From Sutterella sp. AM11-39 (lineage in GTDB: Bacteria > Pseudomonadota > Gammaproteobacteria > Burkholderiales > Burkholderiaceae_F): a stretch of DNA of 64,000 nt. Position 1 is the stretch's first letter. Every line of letters starts with the position of its first letter. Position numbers and translations under genes: made by a program. Shown here one piece after another: positions 45,847 to 53,204 of this stretch. The stretch is taken from the NCBI RefSeq assembly GCF_003472385.1, contig NZ_QRLV01000001.1, positions 248,001-312,000 of the forward strand, in the 5' to 3' direction. The notes beneath the pieces were generated by a model, which was not told where the DNA came from, ran no database searches, and saw nothing but the letters and a program-made list of their open reading frames with translations.

Positions 45847-45893
45847 ATACTATATGGCGATATGTTCGATCGCAATCACACAATATGCTGTTG
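45847..45893 (-). promoter_or_regulatory. Pair of NrdR-like boxes upstream of nrdA
   Basis: Box at 45878-45893 matches the NrdR consensus (acaCwAtATaTwGtgt) at 12 of 16 positions; box at 45847-45862 matches at 9 of 16. Their starts are 31 bp apart, three helical turns, which is the spacing known for NrdR sites. A TATAGT -10-like element lies inside the nearer box. Confidence 0.55.
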
Positions 45894-46104
45894 TCTTTGC
45901 CGATGACTCGGCGCCAACCCGTTGATACAGCGGCAAAAATTGTCCCCGCTCTCAAAACAACAAAACACACTTTTTGCCTTTTTCGACTGCCAAAAATGAC
46001 AGTCTGCGTCTTTTCGCGCAATGAAAGCCACGTAAAGCGTTCTTTTTCTACCGAGAAATAGAAGTTCAGCAGTAGAAGGAGGTAGAATGCGGGTTTTCCT
46101 GCTT

Positions 46105-46137
46105 GTGACGGGAGGGGTGATTATTCCCGTCATTTTT
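46105..46137 (+). terminator. Orphan terminator-like hairpin in the nrdA/alsT gap
   Basis: TGACGGGA/TCCCGTCA stem with an 11-nt loop, then TTTTTG, on the + strand, 300 bp upstream of the symporter start with no gene before it. The rest of the 45.9-46.4 kb gap has no gene I can support. Confidence 0.45.
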
Positions 46138-46435
46138 GTCTGCCAAGTACAAGAAACTTTGTGACGCTGTCGGCAAAGTGTTTCGTCGCAATCCGGACCG
46201 ACGTTCTGATTTCGCGCAACGTTCCACAACATTTTCCCTAAAAACAGATCACTAGAAAGTTTGCTTTCCATCGAACTTTCATCAAGTTTTCATTTGCTCT
46301 GCAGATAAAGCACCTAAACTCTAGGCTGTCTCTTTCCTGCCTAAAAAAACAACAAGGACAGAGCGCATAAGTAGCCGTCACCGCTTTATTGTCGTTTGAG
46401 CGCTACAAAATCAAACTCTCGGAGCCAAAGTCGTC

Positions 46436-47824
46436 ATGGACTTTCTTAATCATCTCGTCAGTGAGATCAATAGTGTCCTTTGGGGCGTTTTCTGCCTGAT
46501 TCCCTTGCTGTGCGGCACGGGCATCTTCTACAGCATCAAGCTTCGTTTTGTGCAGGTACGCAAGTTCGGCCTCGCCACGCGTTTACTGTTCGGCGGCGCC
46601 ACGCTTTTTGGCAAGCGTGCCGATAAAACGGGCATGAGCTCATTCCAAGCTTTGGCTACCGCCATCGCTGCTCAAGTGGGTACCGGCAACGTTGCGGGTA
46701 CGGCCACTGCTATCGTCTCGGGCGGCCCCGGCGCCTTGTTCTGGCTGTGGGTTGCCGCCTTCTTCGGTATGGCCACCATCTTTGCCGAAGCGGTGCTGGC
46801 TCAGACCTTCAAAGGCAAAGACGCCAACGGCCACGTGGTCGGCGGTCCTGCGTACTACATCACCAAGGGTATGGGTGAAAAATGGCGTCCGATGGCCGTC
46901 TTCTTCTCTATCGCCATCATCATTGCTCTGGGTTGCATCGGCAACATGGTGCAATCCAATTCGATTTCCAACGCCATGCACACGGCTTTCGGCGTTCCGC
47001 TGGTCATCACCGGTATTGTGACAGCCATTCTCGCCGGTGCGGTTTTCTTCGGCGGCGTCGCCCGTTTGGCGTCTGTGACTGAGAAAATCGTTCCCTTCAT
47101 GGCCGCCATTTACATCATCGGCGGCTCCTACGTCATTGCTTGTCACGCCGGAGAACTTGGCAATGCGTTCCGTCTGATCTTTGTGGCTGCATTTGATCCT
47201 CAGGCTGTTATGGGCGGCGCACTCGGTCTGACGGTTGCCAAAGCCATGCAGTTCGGCGTTGCCCGCGGCTTGTTCTCCAACGAAGCCGGTATGGGTTCCA
47301 CACCGCACGCTCACGCCGTTGCCAAAGTAGAGCACCCGGCCGAACAGGGGCTCGTCGCCATCTTCGGCGTTTTCGCCACCCTGATCGTTGTTACCTTCAC
47401 GGGCATCGTGATTCTCGTGACCGGCGTACTCGACTTCCAGAGCACCGGCATTGCGCTCACTCAGAAGGCTTACAACGTGGGGCTGGGTTCGTTCGGCGTA
47501 AGTTTTGTTGCTATCTGCCTCTTCTTCTTTGCCTATTCAACGATCATCGGCTGGTACTTCTTTGCCGAACAGAACGTGCGCTTCCTCTTCTCTGAAAAAG
47601 CGCTCCTTCCCTATCGCGTGATTGTCTGCGCCTTCATCATTGTCGGCGCCACGCTCAAGGTTGATCTGGTGTGGGCACTGGCCGACCTCTTCAACGGCCT
47701 GATGGTCATTCCCAACCTGATTGCATTGATTGCTCTGCACAAGGTTGTCGGCAACTGCCTTGATGACTTTGAAGCCAAGTTGGCCAAATACGAGAAGACA
47801 CAACAAAACATCTCTCACAGTTAA
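46436..47824 (+). CDS. Sodium:alanine/glycine symporter (AGCS family)
   Basis: A 462-aa inner-membrane symporter with about eleven helices. Family segments: SSFQALATAIAAQVGTGNVAGTATAI near residue 65 and GLFSNEAGMGSTPHAHAVA (about residues 279-297), both hallmarks of AlsT/DagA-type carriers. Imports alanine or glycine with sodium. GGAG lies 11 nt before the ATG. A strong terminator follows. The long leader may hold regulatory sequence. Confidence 0.93.
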   Translation: MDFLNHLVSEINSVLWGVFCLIPLLCGTGIFYSIKLRFVQVRKFGLATRLLFGGATLFGKRADKTGMSSFQALATAIAAQVGTGNVAGTATAIVSGGPGALFWLWVAAFFGMATIFAEAVLAQTFKGKDANGHVVGGPAYYITKGMGEKWRPMAVFFSIAIIIALGCIGNMVQSNSISNAMHTAFGVPLVITGIVTAILAGAVFFGGVARLASVTEKIVPFMAAIYIIGGSYVIACHAGELGNAFRLIFVAAFDPQAVMGGALGLTVAKAMQFGVARGLFSNEAGMGSTPHAHAVAKVEHPAEQGLVAIFGVFATLIVVTFTGIVILVTGVLDFQSTGIALTQKAYNVGLGSFGVSFVAICLFFFAYSTIIGWYFFAEQNVRFLFSEKALLPYRVIVCAFIIVGATLKVDLVWALADLFNGLMVIPNLIALIALHKVVGNCLDDFEAKLAKYEKTQQNISHS

Positions 47825-47846
47825 CGAGAGTTTTGCTGCAGGCAGT

Positions 47847-47881
47847 ACGAGGCGCTTTCTTCACGAATGCGCCTCGTTTTG
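47847..47881 (+). terminator. Terminator of the alanine symporter
   Basis: 9-bp stem ACGAGGCGC/GCGCCTCGT, 12-nt loop, then TTTTGC, 24 bp after the stop. Confidence 0.85.
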
Positions 47882-47888
47882 CATCTGC

Positions 47889-49022
47889 TCACGGACATCC
47901 AAACCGACACATCACACGGGCATGGTCATGCAAACGATTGAGGACCGCCTCAATCTCCGCACCCTGTAGCAGTTGCGTCTCGGGAGCCTCGTCGGCAACC
48001 GCACGTAACCAAAAACGCTCGCGGTTTACAGCACGATCGTATTGTTGTGCGGCCATTTCAGAAACCAGCACCGCCCCGGCTTCGAGTCTCTCGCGACTGC
48101 ACTCGATGATTGCCTCGGCATACGTTTCGTTGCGATCCATCCAATGGAATAAATGCTCGGGCGCAGCAAGACGGTCCGATTTGCTGCGATTGCACTTCGG
48201 ACAAGCCAGTACAAAGTTAAATGTCCTTGTATGCGCGAATCGCGAGTACGGCAAAAAGTGGTCAACGTCGCAACCGGAATCCAACTTGCGACCGCAGTAA
48301 AAGCACGTCTGCGCAGGCGTCGATTCCCTCAACACGTCTCGAATGGCCGCAAGCGTTTCCGAGCGATGCGGATAGAACAGAAAGTCGCGCAGCGTGGATT
48401 CCGGCGTCTCGCCAAGCACGCCGGAATTGGCCCGGATTGAGCGCAGCATCTTCTCCCACCGCGAAAAGATCAGTTCCTGAACGATCGGCTGAAACCGACA
48501 CAGCAAAACTGCGACTTCTCGACGTACATAAATCCGATTGGTACGATCGTCCTTATCAAACAGGAACTCGTAGCCTTGCATGTACTGCAACGGATTTTTC
48601 TTCAGAACTCGCGTCTGACAGTCCTTGACCAGCCGATCGAAATCCTTCTCAAAACGCTGCGCCTGCAAAAATGTCAGCCATTGCGCGTCTGCCGGACACA
48701 ACCGTTCCTGAAAAGCCTGAATCAGCGAAATGACAAGCGCATTACTGCCGCCGAAGCTTTGTCGCAACACAGCGTCTTTAACAGAACTCTTGTCGGCTCG
48801 CGGATAGGCTTTGGCTTGTGGCCAATAGATGCGCAAAAACTCAAGCGCCAGCTCGCGATAGCTGATCTCAAAAACTTCCGAATCAGGATGATTTACAAAA
48901 GGAATTTCTCCTGCCTTGTTCGTGACGGCCAGCACCAATGCCAACTTGTAGGTGGTGTTGAGATCGTTGCCAAGTATCAGCTTCTGAATCGAAAGCAGAA
49001 AGTCTTCGACTGACAAAGTCAT
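47889..49022 (-). CDS. Orphan HNH endonuclease-domain protein
   Basis: A 377-aa protein with a C-terminal HNH nuclease domain: CFYCGRKL (zinc CxxC), DVDHFLPYS (catalytic His), then NFVLACPKCNRSKSD (second CxxC and Asn/His region). The N-terminal 230 residues are helical (DLNTTYKLALVLAVTNKAG and later YWPQAKAY), a layout seen in standalone HNH proteins that often lie near defence genes. No methylase or partner is adjacent. I chose the ATG at 49022; ATG 49073 is possible, while 49097 falls by the preceding terminator. Function is unknown. Confidence 0.75.
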   Translation of the reverse strand: MTLSVEDFLLSIQKLILGNDLNTTYKLALVLAVTNKAGEIPFVNHPDSEVFEISYRELALEFLRIYWPQAKAYPRADKSSVKDAVLRQSFGGSNALVISLIQAFQERLCPADAQWLTFLQAQRFEKDFDRLVKDCQTRVLKKNPLQYMQGYEFLFDKDDRTNRIYVRREVAVLLCRFQPIVQELIFSRWEKMLRSIRANSGVLGETPESTLRDFLFYPHRSETLAAIRDVLRESTPAQTCFYCGRKLDSGCDVDHFLPYSRFAHTRTFNFVLACPKCNRSKSDRLAAPEHLFHWMDRNETYAEAIIECSRERLEAGAVLVSEMAAQQYDRAVNRERFWLRAVADEAPETQLLQGAEIEAVLNRLHDHARVMCRFGCP

Positions 49023-49084
49023 TTGAGAGGTCCACAAACGTAGAAGACACCGTTCGGACCATTGTACCTTCATCCCGGACCACG

Positions 49085-49116
49085 AAAATACGGGCAAAGC
49101 ACAACACCTTGCCCGT
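49085..49116 (-). terminator. Terminator downstream of the flavocytochrome
   Basis: Minus strand CGGGCAAGG ... CTTTGCCCG stem followed by TATTTTCG. A second stem (GCGGTTTTCCG/CGGAAAACCGC, about 49126-49163) lies between it and the flavocytochrome stop. Confidence 0.65.
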
Positions 49117-49176
49117 CAAGGAGATTGCGGTTTTCCGAAGAAGTTGCCTTCCCGGAAAACCGCCTGAGGAGACAAA

Positions 49177-51003
49177 TTATTTGCCAAGGACCTGAGCAGC
49201 AGCGTTTTCACCGGCCAGGCGACCGAACGTGATGGTTTCACTGATCGAGTTGCCGCCAAGGCGGTTCTTGCCGTGCACGCCACCCGTGACTTCACCGGCC
49301 GCATACAAGCCGCCGATGGGCTTGCCGGAGGTGTTGATCACCTGCGTCTTGCCGTTGAACTTCAGGCCTCCCATGTAGTAGTGGATAGCCGGCGTGATTT
49401 CGATGGCGTAGAACGGAGCCTTGTCGACCTTGAGCTTGGCATTCAGACCTGGACGGTTGAAGTCGGGATCCTTGCCGGCTTCGGCGTACTTGTTGTACTG
49501 AGCAATTGTCGCTTCAAGGTTCTTGGGATCGATGCCCGCGTTCTTGGCAAGTTCCGCCAGCGTCTTGCCTTCCTTGGCAAGCCCCAGTTCGAAAGCCGCA
49601 CCGGTTTGCTTGACACTCTGACGAACCTTATCGTCAAAGATTTCAAAAGCCGTGCCACCGGTTTGCTTCGACACAGCAGCACTCGTCACGTCGCGCGTGG
49701 TGAGTTCGCTGATAAAGCGCTTGCCTTCGCGGTTCACAAACACCGCACCTGCTCCGCGCACCGTTTCGGAAACAATCACGGGGCTGCCGACCAACAATGT
49801 CGGATTGAGCTGAATTTCCTTGGCATCGACCACAGCCGCGCCAACCTTCTGTGCGAGCACCATGCCGTCGCCCTGGCTGCCCGGCTGATTGGACGTCTTC
49901 ACATCCGCGCTGATGTCCGGACGTAGCGACTGAACGAGCTTAGCATTGGCGCCGATGCCGCCCGTAGCCAAAACCACAGCCTTGGCATTGATGCGATACA
50001 GGCCCGAATGCTTGCCTTTGATGAGCGCACCGGTCACATTGCCCTTGTCGTCGGTATAAAGCTTGACCATCTTGGAGTTCAAGCGCAGATCAAGATTGGT
50101 TTCCTTAGCGTGATCGCGGAAGAACTTGGAAAGATACGGTCCCACGAAAACGCCGCCCGCAGGTCCGTGCATACGAGCTGCCGAGGCACCGCCGCCACGG
50201 CCGACATGCGAGAGCACAGCACCGCGATCGGCAAGCCACTTGATCGAATCAGCTGAACGTTCGGCCAGAATCTTGGCAAGCTCGGGGTTGCTCACGTTCT
50301 TGCCGCCCTTCATCGTGTCTTCGAACATCAGCTTGGCATTGTCCTCTATGCCTTTTTCCTTCTGATAAGGAGTGCCGGCCGCATTCATGCCGCCAGCTGC
50401 AAGCTGGCTGTTGCCGCCCGGCACCGCCATCTTTTCGACCATGATGATGTTCTTCACACCGGCTTCCTGTGCCGTAAAGGCTGCCACAAAGCCTGCAGCA
50501 CCGGATCCGACCACCAGAATATCGGTGGTTTCCGTCCGTTCGGGCTTGGCGTTGTCGTACTTCGTCAGATCTTCATACTGAGAAGCCGGCTTGGCACCCT
50601 TGCCGAACTTCATATCCTTCATGGACGGGAAATCATGACAGTTGGTGCAGTACGCGACGGAAGGCGTATGACCGGAATGGCAGGCCGTGCACTGAACGTC
50701 ACCCAAGTGACTCTTGTGCGGATTGGGCTGATGCGGCTTTTCCGTTTTCTTGACCAATGCGTTGGGCTCGTGGCACATCACGCATTGCTTATTGATTTCC
50801 GTTTCCGAATCACTGACCTTGTCCGTGGTGTGACACATCTGACAAGAGATTCCCTTCTGGTTGTGGGCACCCGCCAAGAACGAGGCTTTGTCTCCCTGCG
50901 AATAGGATTTCGTCATTTCGGCTGAAAACGCATAGGCGCCGGACGACAAACCGAGGCCGAGAATAACCGCACTCGCCAAAATGGTCAGTCGTTGGAATTT
51001 CAT
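49177..51003 (-). CDS. Tetraheme flavocytochrome c reductase (fumarate-reductase-like, altered pocket)
   Basis: A 608-aa periplasmic flavoprotein. Sec signal peptide ends near SGAYAFS. The heme domain has four CxxCH motifs (C54, C74, C105, C119). An FAD domain opens with ILVVGSGAAGFVAA. It aligns with Shewanella flavocytochrome c3: R437, H541 and R581 match catalytic R402, H504 and R544, and E413 matches E378. Pocket residues differ: G270 for M236, N400 for H365, I410 for M375, S412 for T377. So it is an intact reductase of this family, but fumarate is doubtful as substrate. Preceded by a divergent LysR gene. Confidence 0.9.
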   Translation of the reverse strand: MKFQRLTILASAVILGLGLSSGAYAFSAEMTKSYSQGDKASFLAGAHNQKGISCQMCHTTDKVSDSETEINKQCVMCHEPNALVKKTEKPHQPNPHKSHLGDVQCTACHSGHTPSVAYCTNCHDFPSMKDMKFGKGAKPASQYEDLTKYDNAKPERTETTDILVVGSGAAGFVAAFTAQEAGVKNIIMVEKMAVPGGNSQLAAGGMNAAGTPYQKEKGIEDNAKLMFEDTMKGGKNVSNPELAKILAERSADSIKWLADRGAVLSHVGRGGGASAARMHGPAGGVFVGPYLSKFFRDHAKETNLDLRLNSKMVKLYTDDKGNVTGALIKGKHSGLYRINAKAVVLATGGIGANAKLVQSLRPDISADVKTSNQPGSQGDGMVLAQKVGAAVVDAKEIQLNPTLLVGSPVIVSETVRGAGAVFVNREGKRFISELTTRDVTSAAVSKQTGGTAFEIFDDKVRQSVKQTGAAFELGLAKEGKTLAELAKNAGIDPKNLEATIAQYNKYAEAGKDPDFNRPGLNAKLKVDKAPFYAIEITPAIHYYMGGLKFNGKTQVINTSGKPIGGLYAAGEVTGGVHGKNRLGGNSISETITFGRLAGENAAAQVLGK

Positions 51004-51069
51004 CTTTCTCTCCTTGCTTTATTGTTTAGCAAATCCGAATCCCTCTCAGAAACTCGAATTTTTTCGGCA

Positions 51070-51108
51070 AAGTCCAAAATCAGTTGGGGAGCTAATAATT
51101 TCGGACTT
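51070..51108. promoter_or_regulatory. Inverted repeat in flavocytochrome/LysR divergent region
   Basis: Arms AAGTCCAAAAT and ATTTCGGACTT (10 of 11 complementary), 17-nt spacer, midway between the two divergent starts; a plausible LysR-regulator site. Confidence 0.45.
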
Positions 51109-51168
51109 CTTACGGGCATGTTAAGCTTAGGAAAAGAATTCATCCATCAGTCTTTTTCAAAGGTTACG

Positions 51169-51183
51169 TTCGGAATTTCCGAA
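51169..51183. promoter_or_regulatory. Perfect 15-bp palindrome at the LysR gene start
   Basis: TTCGGAA-T-TTCCGAA ends exactly on the A of the first candidate ATG. Likely operator for autoregulation, or part of the divergent promoter. Confidence 0.5.
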
Positions 51184-52124
51184 TGAATCGCACCTTTTTT
51201 GCTTTCGCAATGCAGCACTTTTCCTTAATTGATCTCAAAACATTTCGCGCCGTGGCCGACGAAGGCAATCTCACGCGAGGAACTGCACGAGTGCATTTGA
51301 GTCCCTCGACCGTCTGCGCCCGCATCAAAGGACTCGAGTCAAGTTTGGGGGTGCCTCTTTTCACACGATCGGCACAGGGTATGGCAGTAACGCCTGCCGG
51401 CGAAATCGTGCGGCAGGGAGCTCTTCGCATTGAGCGCGACATTGATGGCATGCTTCGCGATCTCGAGCCTTTCGTGAGTCGCGAGGCCGGCACGCTTCGG
51501 ATCGTCTCTAACTACGGCGCTGCCATGAACTTTCTGGCCGATGGGCTGGCGCGTTTTTTGAAGGCACATCCTGACGTTTCGATCTCTCACCATCGCTGTT
51601 CTTCACGCGACGTGGTCGAGGCCGTTGCCGAAGACAAAGCCGACATCGGCCTGAGCGCCTTCGTTGGCGACTATCCGGGCGTTACTTTCATAGACTACGC
51701 CCGCGACGATCTTGTGGTGATCGTAAGCATCGATTCCCCGTTGGCGCACCGTGAAGCATTGGATTTCGCCGAATGTCTGAACGAGAACTTCGTCTCCCTG
51801 AGCGAACACGTCGAAATGCAGCGTTTCGTCGACGAAAGAGCGAGAGAACTCGGCCACAAGCTCGTTCCCAAGGTTCGCGTCTCCAATCAACCAATCCTCT
51901 TTCAGATGGCCGCCGCAGGTGTTGGAATCGGCATTGCCAGCCGCGTCGCTTTCGAAGCTCAGCCCCACCCGCGCGCCCGTGCGGTAAAGCTCACCAACGC
52001 CTGGGCGCAGCGCCACATTCGAATTGCGATCCCTGCGCAAAAGGAACGGCGGCTTCGTTGGGCCACGGAGCTCGTCGAAGCGCTGAGAAACGGCACCAAT
52101 TTCACAATCCCTCAATCAAACTGA
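51183..52124 (+). CDS. LysR-family transcriptional regulator 1
   Basis: A 313-aa LysR protein. N-terminal winged HTH (TFRAVADEGNLTRGTARVHLSPSTVCARIKGLE, about residues 20-52) and LysR substrate-binding domain to the end. Divergent from the flavocytochrome gene, the classic layout in which a LysR protein controls its neighbour. The start is uncertain: ATG 51183 gives nine extra residues, while ATG 51210 gives the usual LysR N-terminus; neither has a clear ribosome site. Inducer unknown. Confidence 0.9.
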   Translation: MNRTFFAFAMQHFSLIDLKTFRAVADEGNLTRGTARVHLSPSTVCARIKGLESSLGVPLFTRSAQGMAVTPAGEIVRQGALRIERDIDGMLRDLEPFVSREAGTLRIVSNYGAAMNFLADGLARFLKAHPDVSISHHRCSSRDVVEAVAEDKADIGLSAFVGDYPGVTFIDYARDDLVVIVSIDSPLAHREALDFAECLNENFVSLSEHVEMQRFVDERARELGHKLVPKVRVSNQPILFQMAAAGVGIGIASRVAFEAQPHPRARAVKLTNAWAQRHIRIAIPAQKERRLRWATELVEALRNGTNFTIPQSN

Positions 52125-52223
52125 ATTTTTTGAAAATTGACCGCTGTTTCGCTCGGCTAAAATCGGGCGCATTACCAAAACAACCGTTTCAAGCTTCGTT
52201 ATCAGCCCAATTTCGAAACCACC

Positions 52224-53204
52224 GTGAAAACCATCGACAACCTCGAAGCGTGGGAGGTGCTCGTCGTTGCCGCCCGTACGCGCAGTCTCTCGCGCACCGC
52301 TATTGTCCTTGATCTTGATTTGCCCAAGGTCTCGCGCCTTCTTCACAACCTTGAAGAAGAGCTCGGCTTCGCGCTCTTTGACAAGTCTCACCGTCCGATC
52401 TCACCCACGCCGCGCTGTGCCGAACTCGTCAAGTCCGTCGAACCTCTTGTCACCGGTTTTCGCAATCTGGAAATCTTCACCCGCAATCATCTGACGGACA
52501 AACTCACCATTCGCTTTGCCGCCCCCATTGAGCTTGCGAGATTATTTTTCTCCGAAGCCTTACTGCACTACTCGAGCGACCACCCCGATGTGGAATTTGC
52601 GATCCTGCCCGAAGTTCATCCGGATGCGATCCGGGCAGACACGGTTGATGCCATCGTCGCTAACCGCCTTCCGCTTGATGATTCCGGCCTCGTCGTTCGG
52701 CAATACAACAGCTCCTCCACGCCGGTGTTCGCCACACCCGAATACCTGAATAAACACGGCATCCCCCAATCCCCCGAAGACCTTTCCGAGCACACCGGAC
52801 TGCTGCTTAAAACCGTGGCTCATGACCCAACGGACGTTCTGTACAACGTCAGTGGCGACTGCGCGCCGATTCACTGGAAAAACACGTTCATGACGCACGA
52901 CCAGATGAGTTTGAAGCAATTGCTGCTCAACCATCAGGGCATTACCGTGGACCTCTATGCCGGCCACGTACTCGAGGAACTTCAAAACAGAACGGTTGTT
53001 CCCATTCTCGAAGGTTGGGAGCGAGAAGTCTGGACAATGTGCCTGATCACTCGTCTGGAAGACGAGCGCAATTCCCCGAGACTGCGTGCGTTTGCCGAAT
53101 GGTTCATGATCACTCTCGGCACTCAGATGCGAAACTTCAGCAAGCTCGCGCACATGGCCGCAACTGTTGCGTTCGACCGTGCCCGCCGACAGTCAGGTAA
53201 TTGA
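52224..53204 (+). CDS. LysR-family transcriptional regulator 2
   Basis: A 326-aa LysR protein with a GTG start. HTH region VLVVAARTRSLSRTAIVLDLDLPKVSRLLHNLEEELGFALFDKS, then LTIRFAAPIELARLFF opening the sensor domain. It is in tandem with LysR 1, 99 bp apart, and its 3' end overlaps the convergent NapH-GltD fusion gene by 12 bp, so it likely controls the molybdoenzyme operon; that is inference. Confidence 0.9.
   Translation: MKTIDNLEAWEVLVVAARTRSLSRTAIVLDLDLPKVSRLLHNLEEELGFALFDKSHRPISPTPRCAELVKSVEPLVTGFRNLEIFTRNHLTDKLTIRFAAPIELARLFFSEALLHYSSDHPDVEFAILPEVHPDAIRADTVDAIVANRLPLDDSGLVVRQYNSSSTPVFATPEYLNKHGIPQSPEDLSEHTGLLLKTVAHDPTDVLYNVSGDCAPIHWKNTFMTHDQMSLKQLLLNHQGITVDLYAGHVLEELQNRTVVPILEGWEREVWTMCLITRLEDERNSPRLRAFAEWFMITLGTQMRNFSKLAHMAATVAFDRARRQSGN

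Noticed and set aside
45876..46271. 131-codon minus-strand frame upstream of nrdA
   Set aside because: It overlaps the NrdR-like boxes and nrdA promoter, has no ribosome site and looks random.
46288..46375. Glycine-riboswitch-like words (AACTCTAGG ... AAGGACAGAG) before the alanine symporter
   Set aside because: The two words resemble the conserved 3' part of a glycine aptamer, and such riboswitches do control this transporter family, but the 5' GGAGAG part and the core CTGAAGG-like segment are not there. Infernal with RF00504 would settle it.
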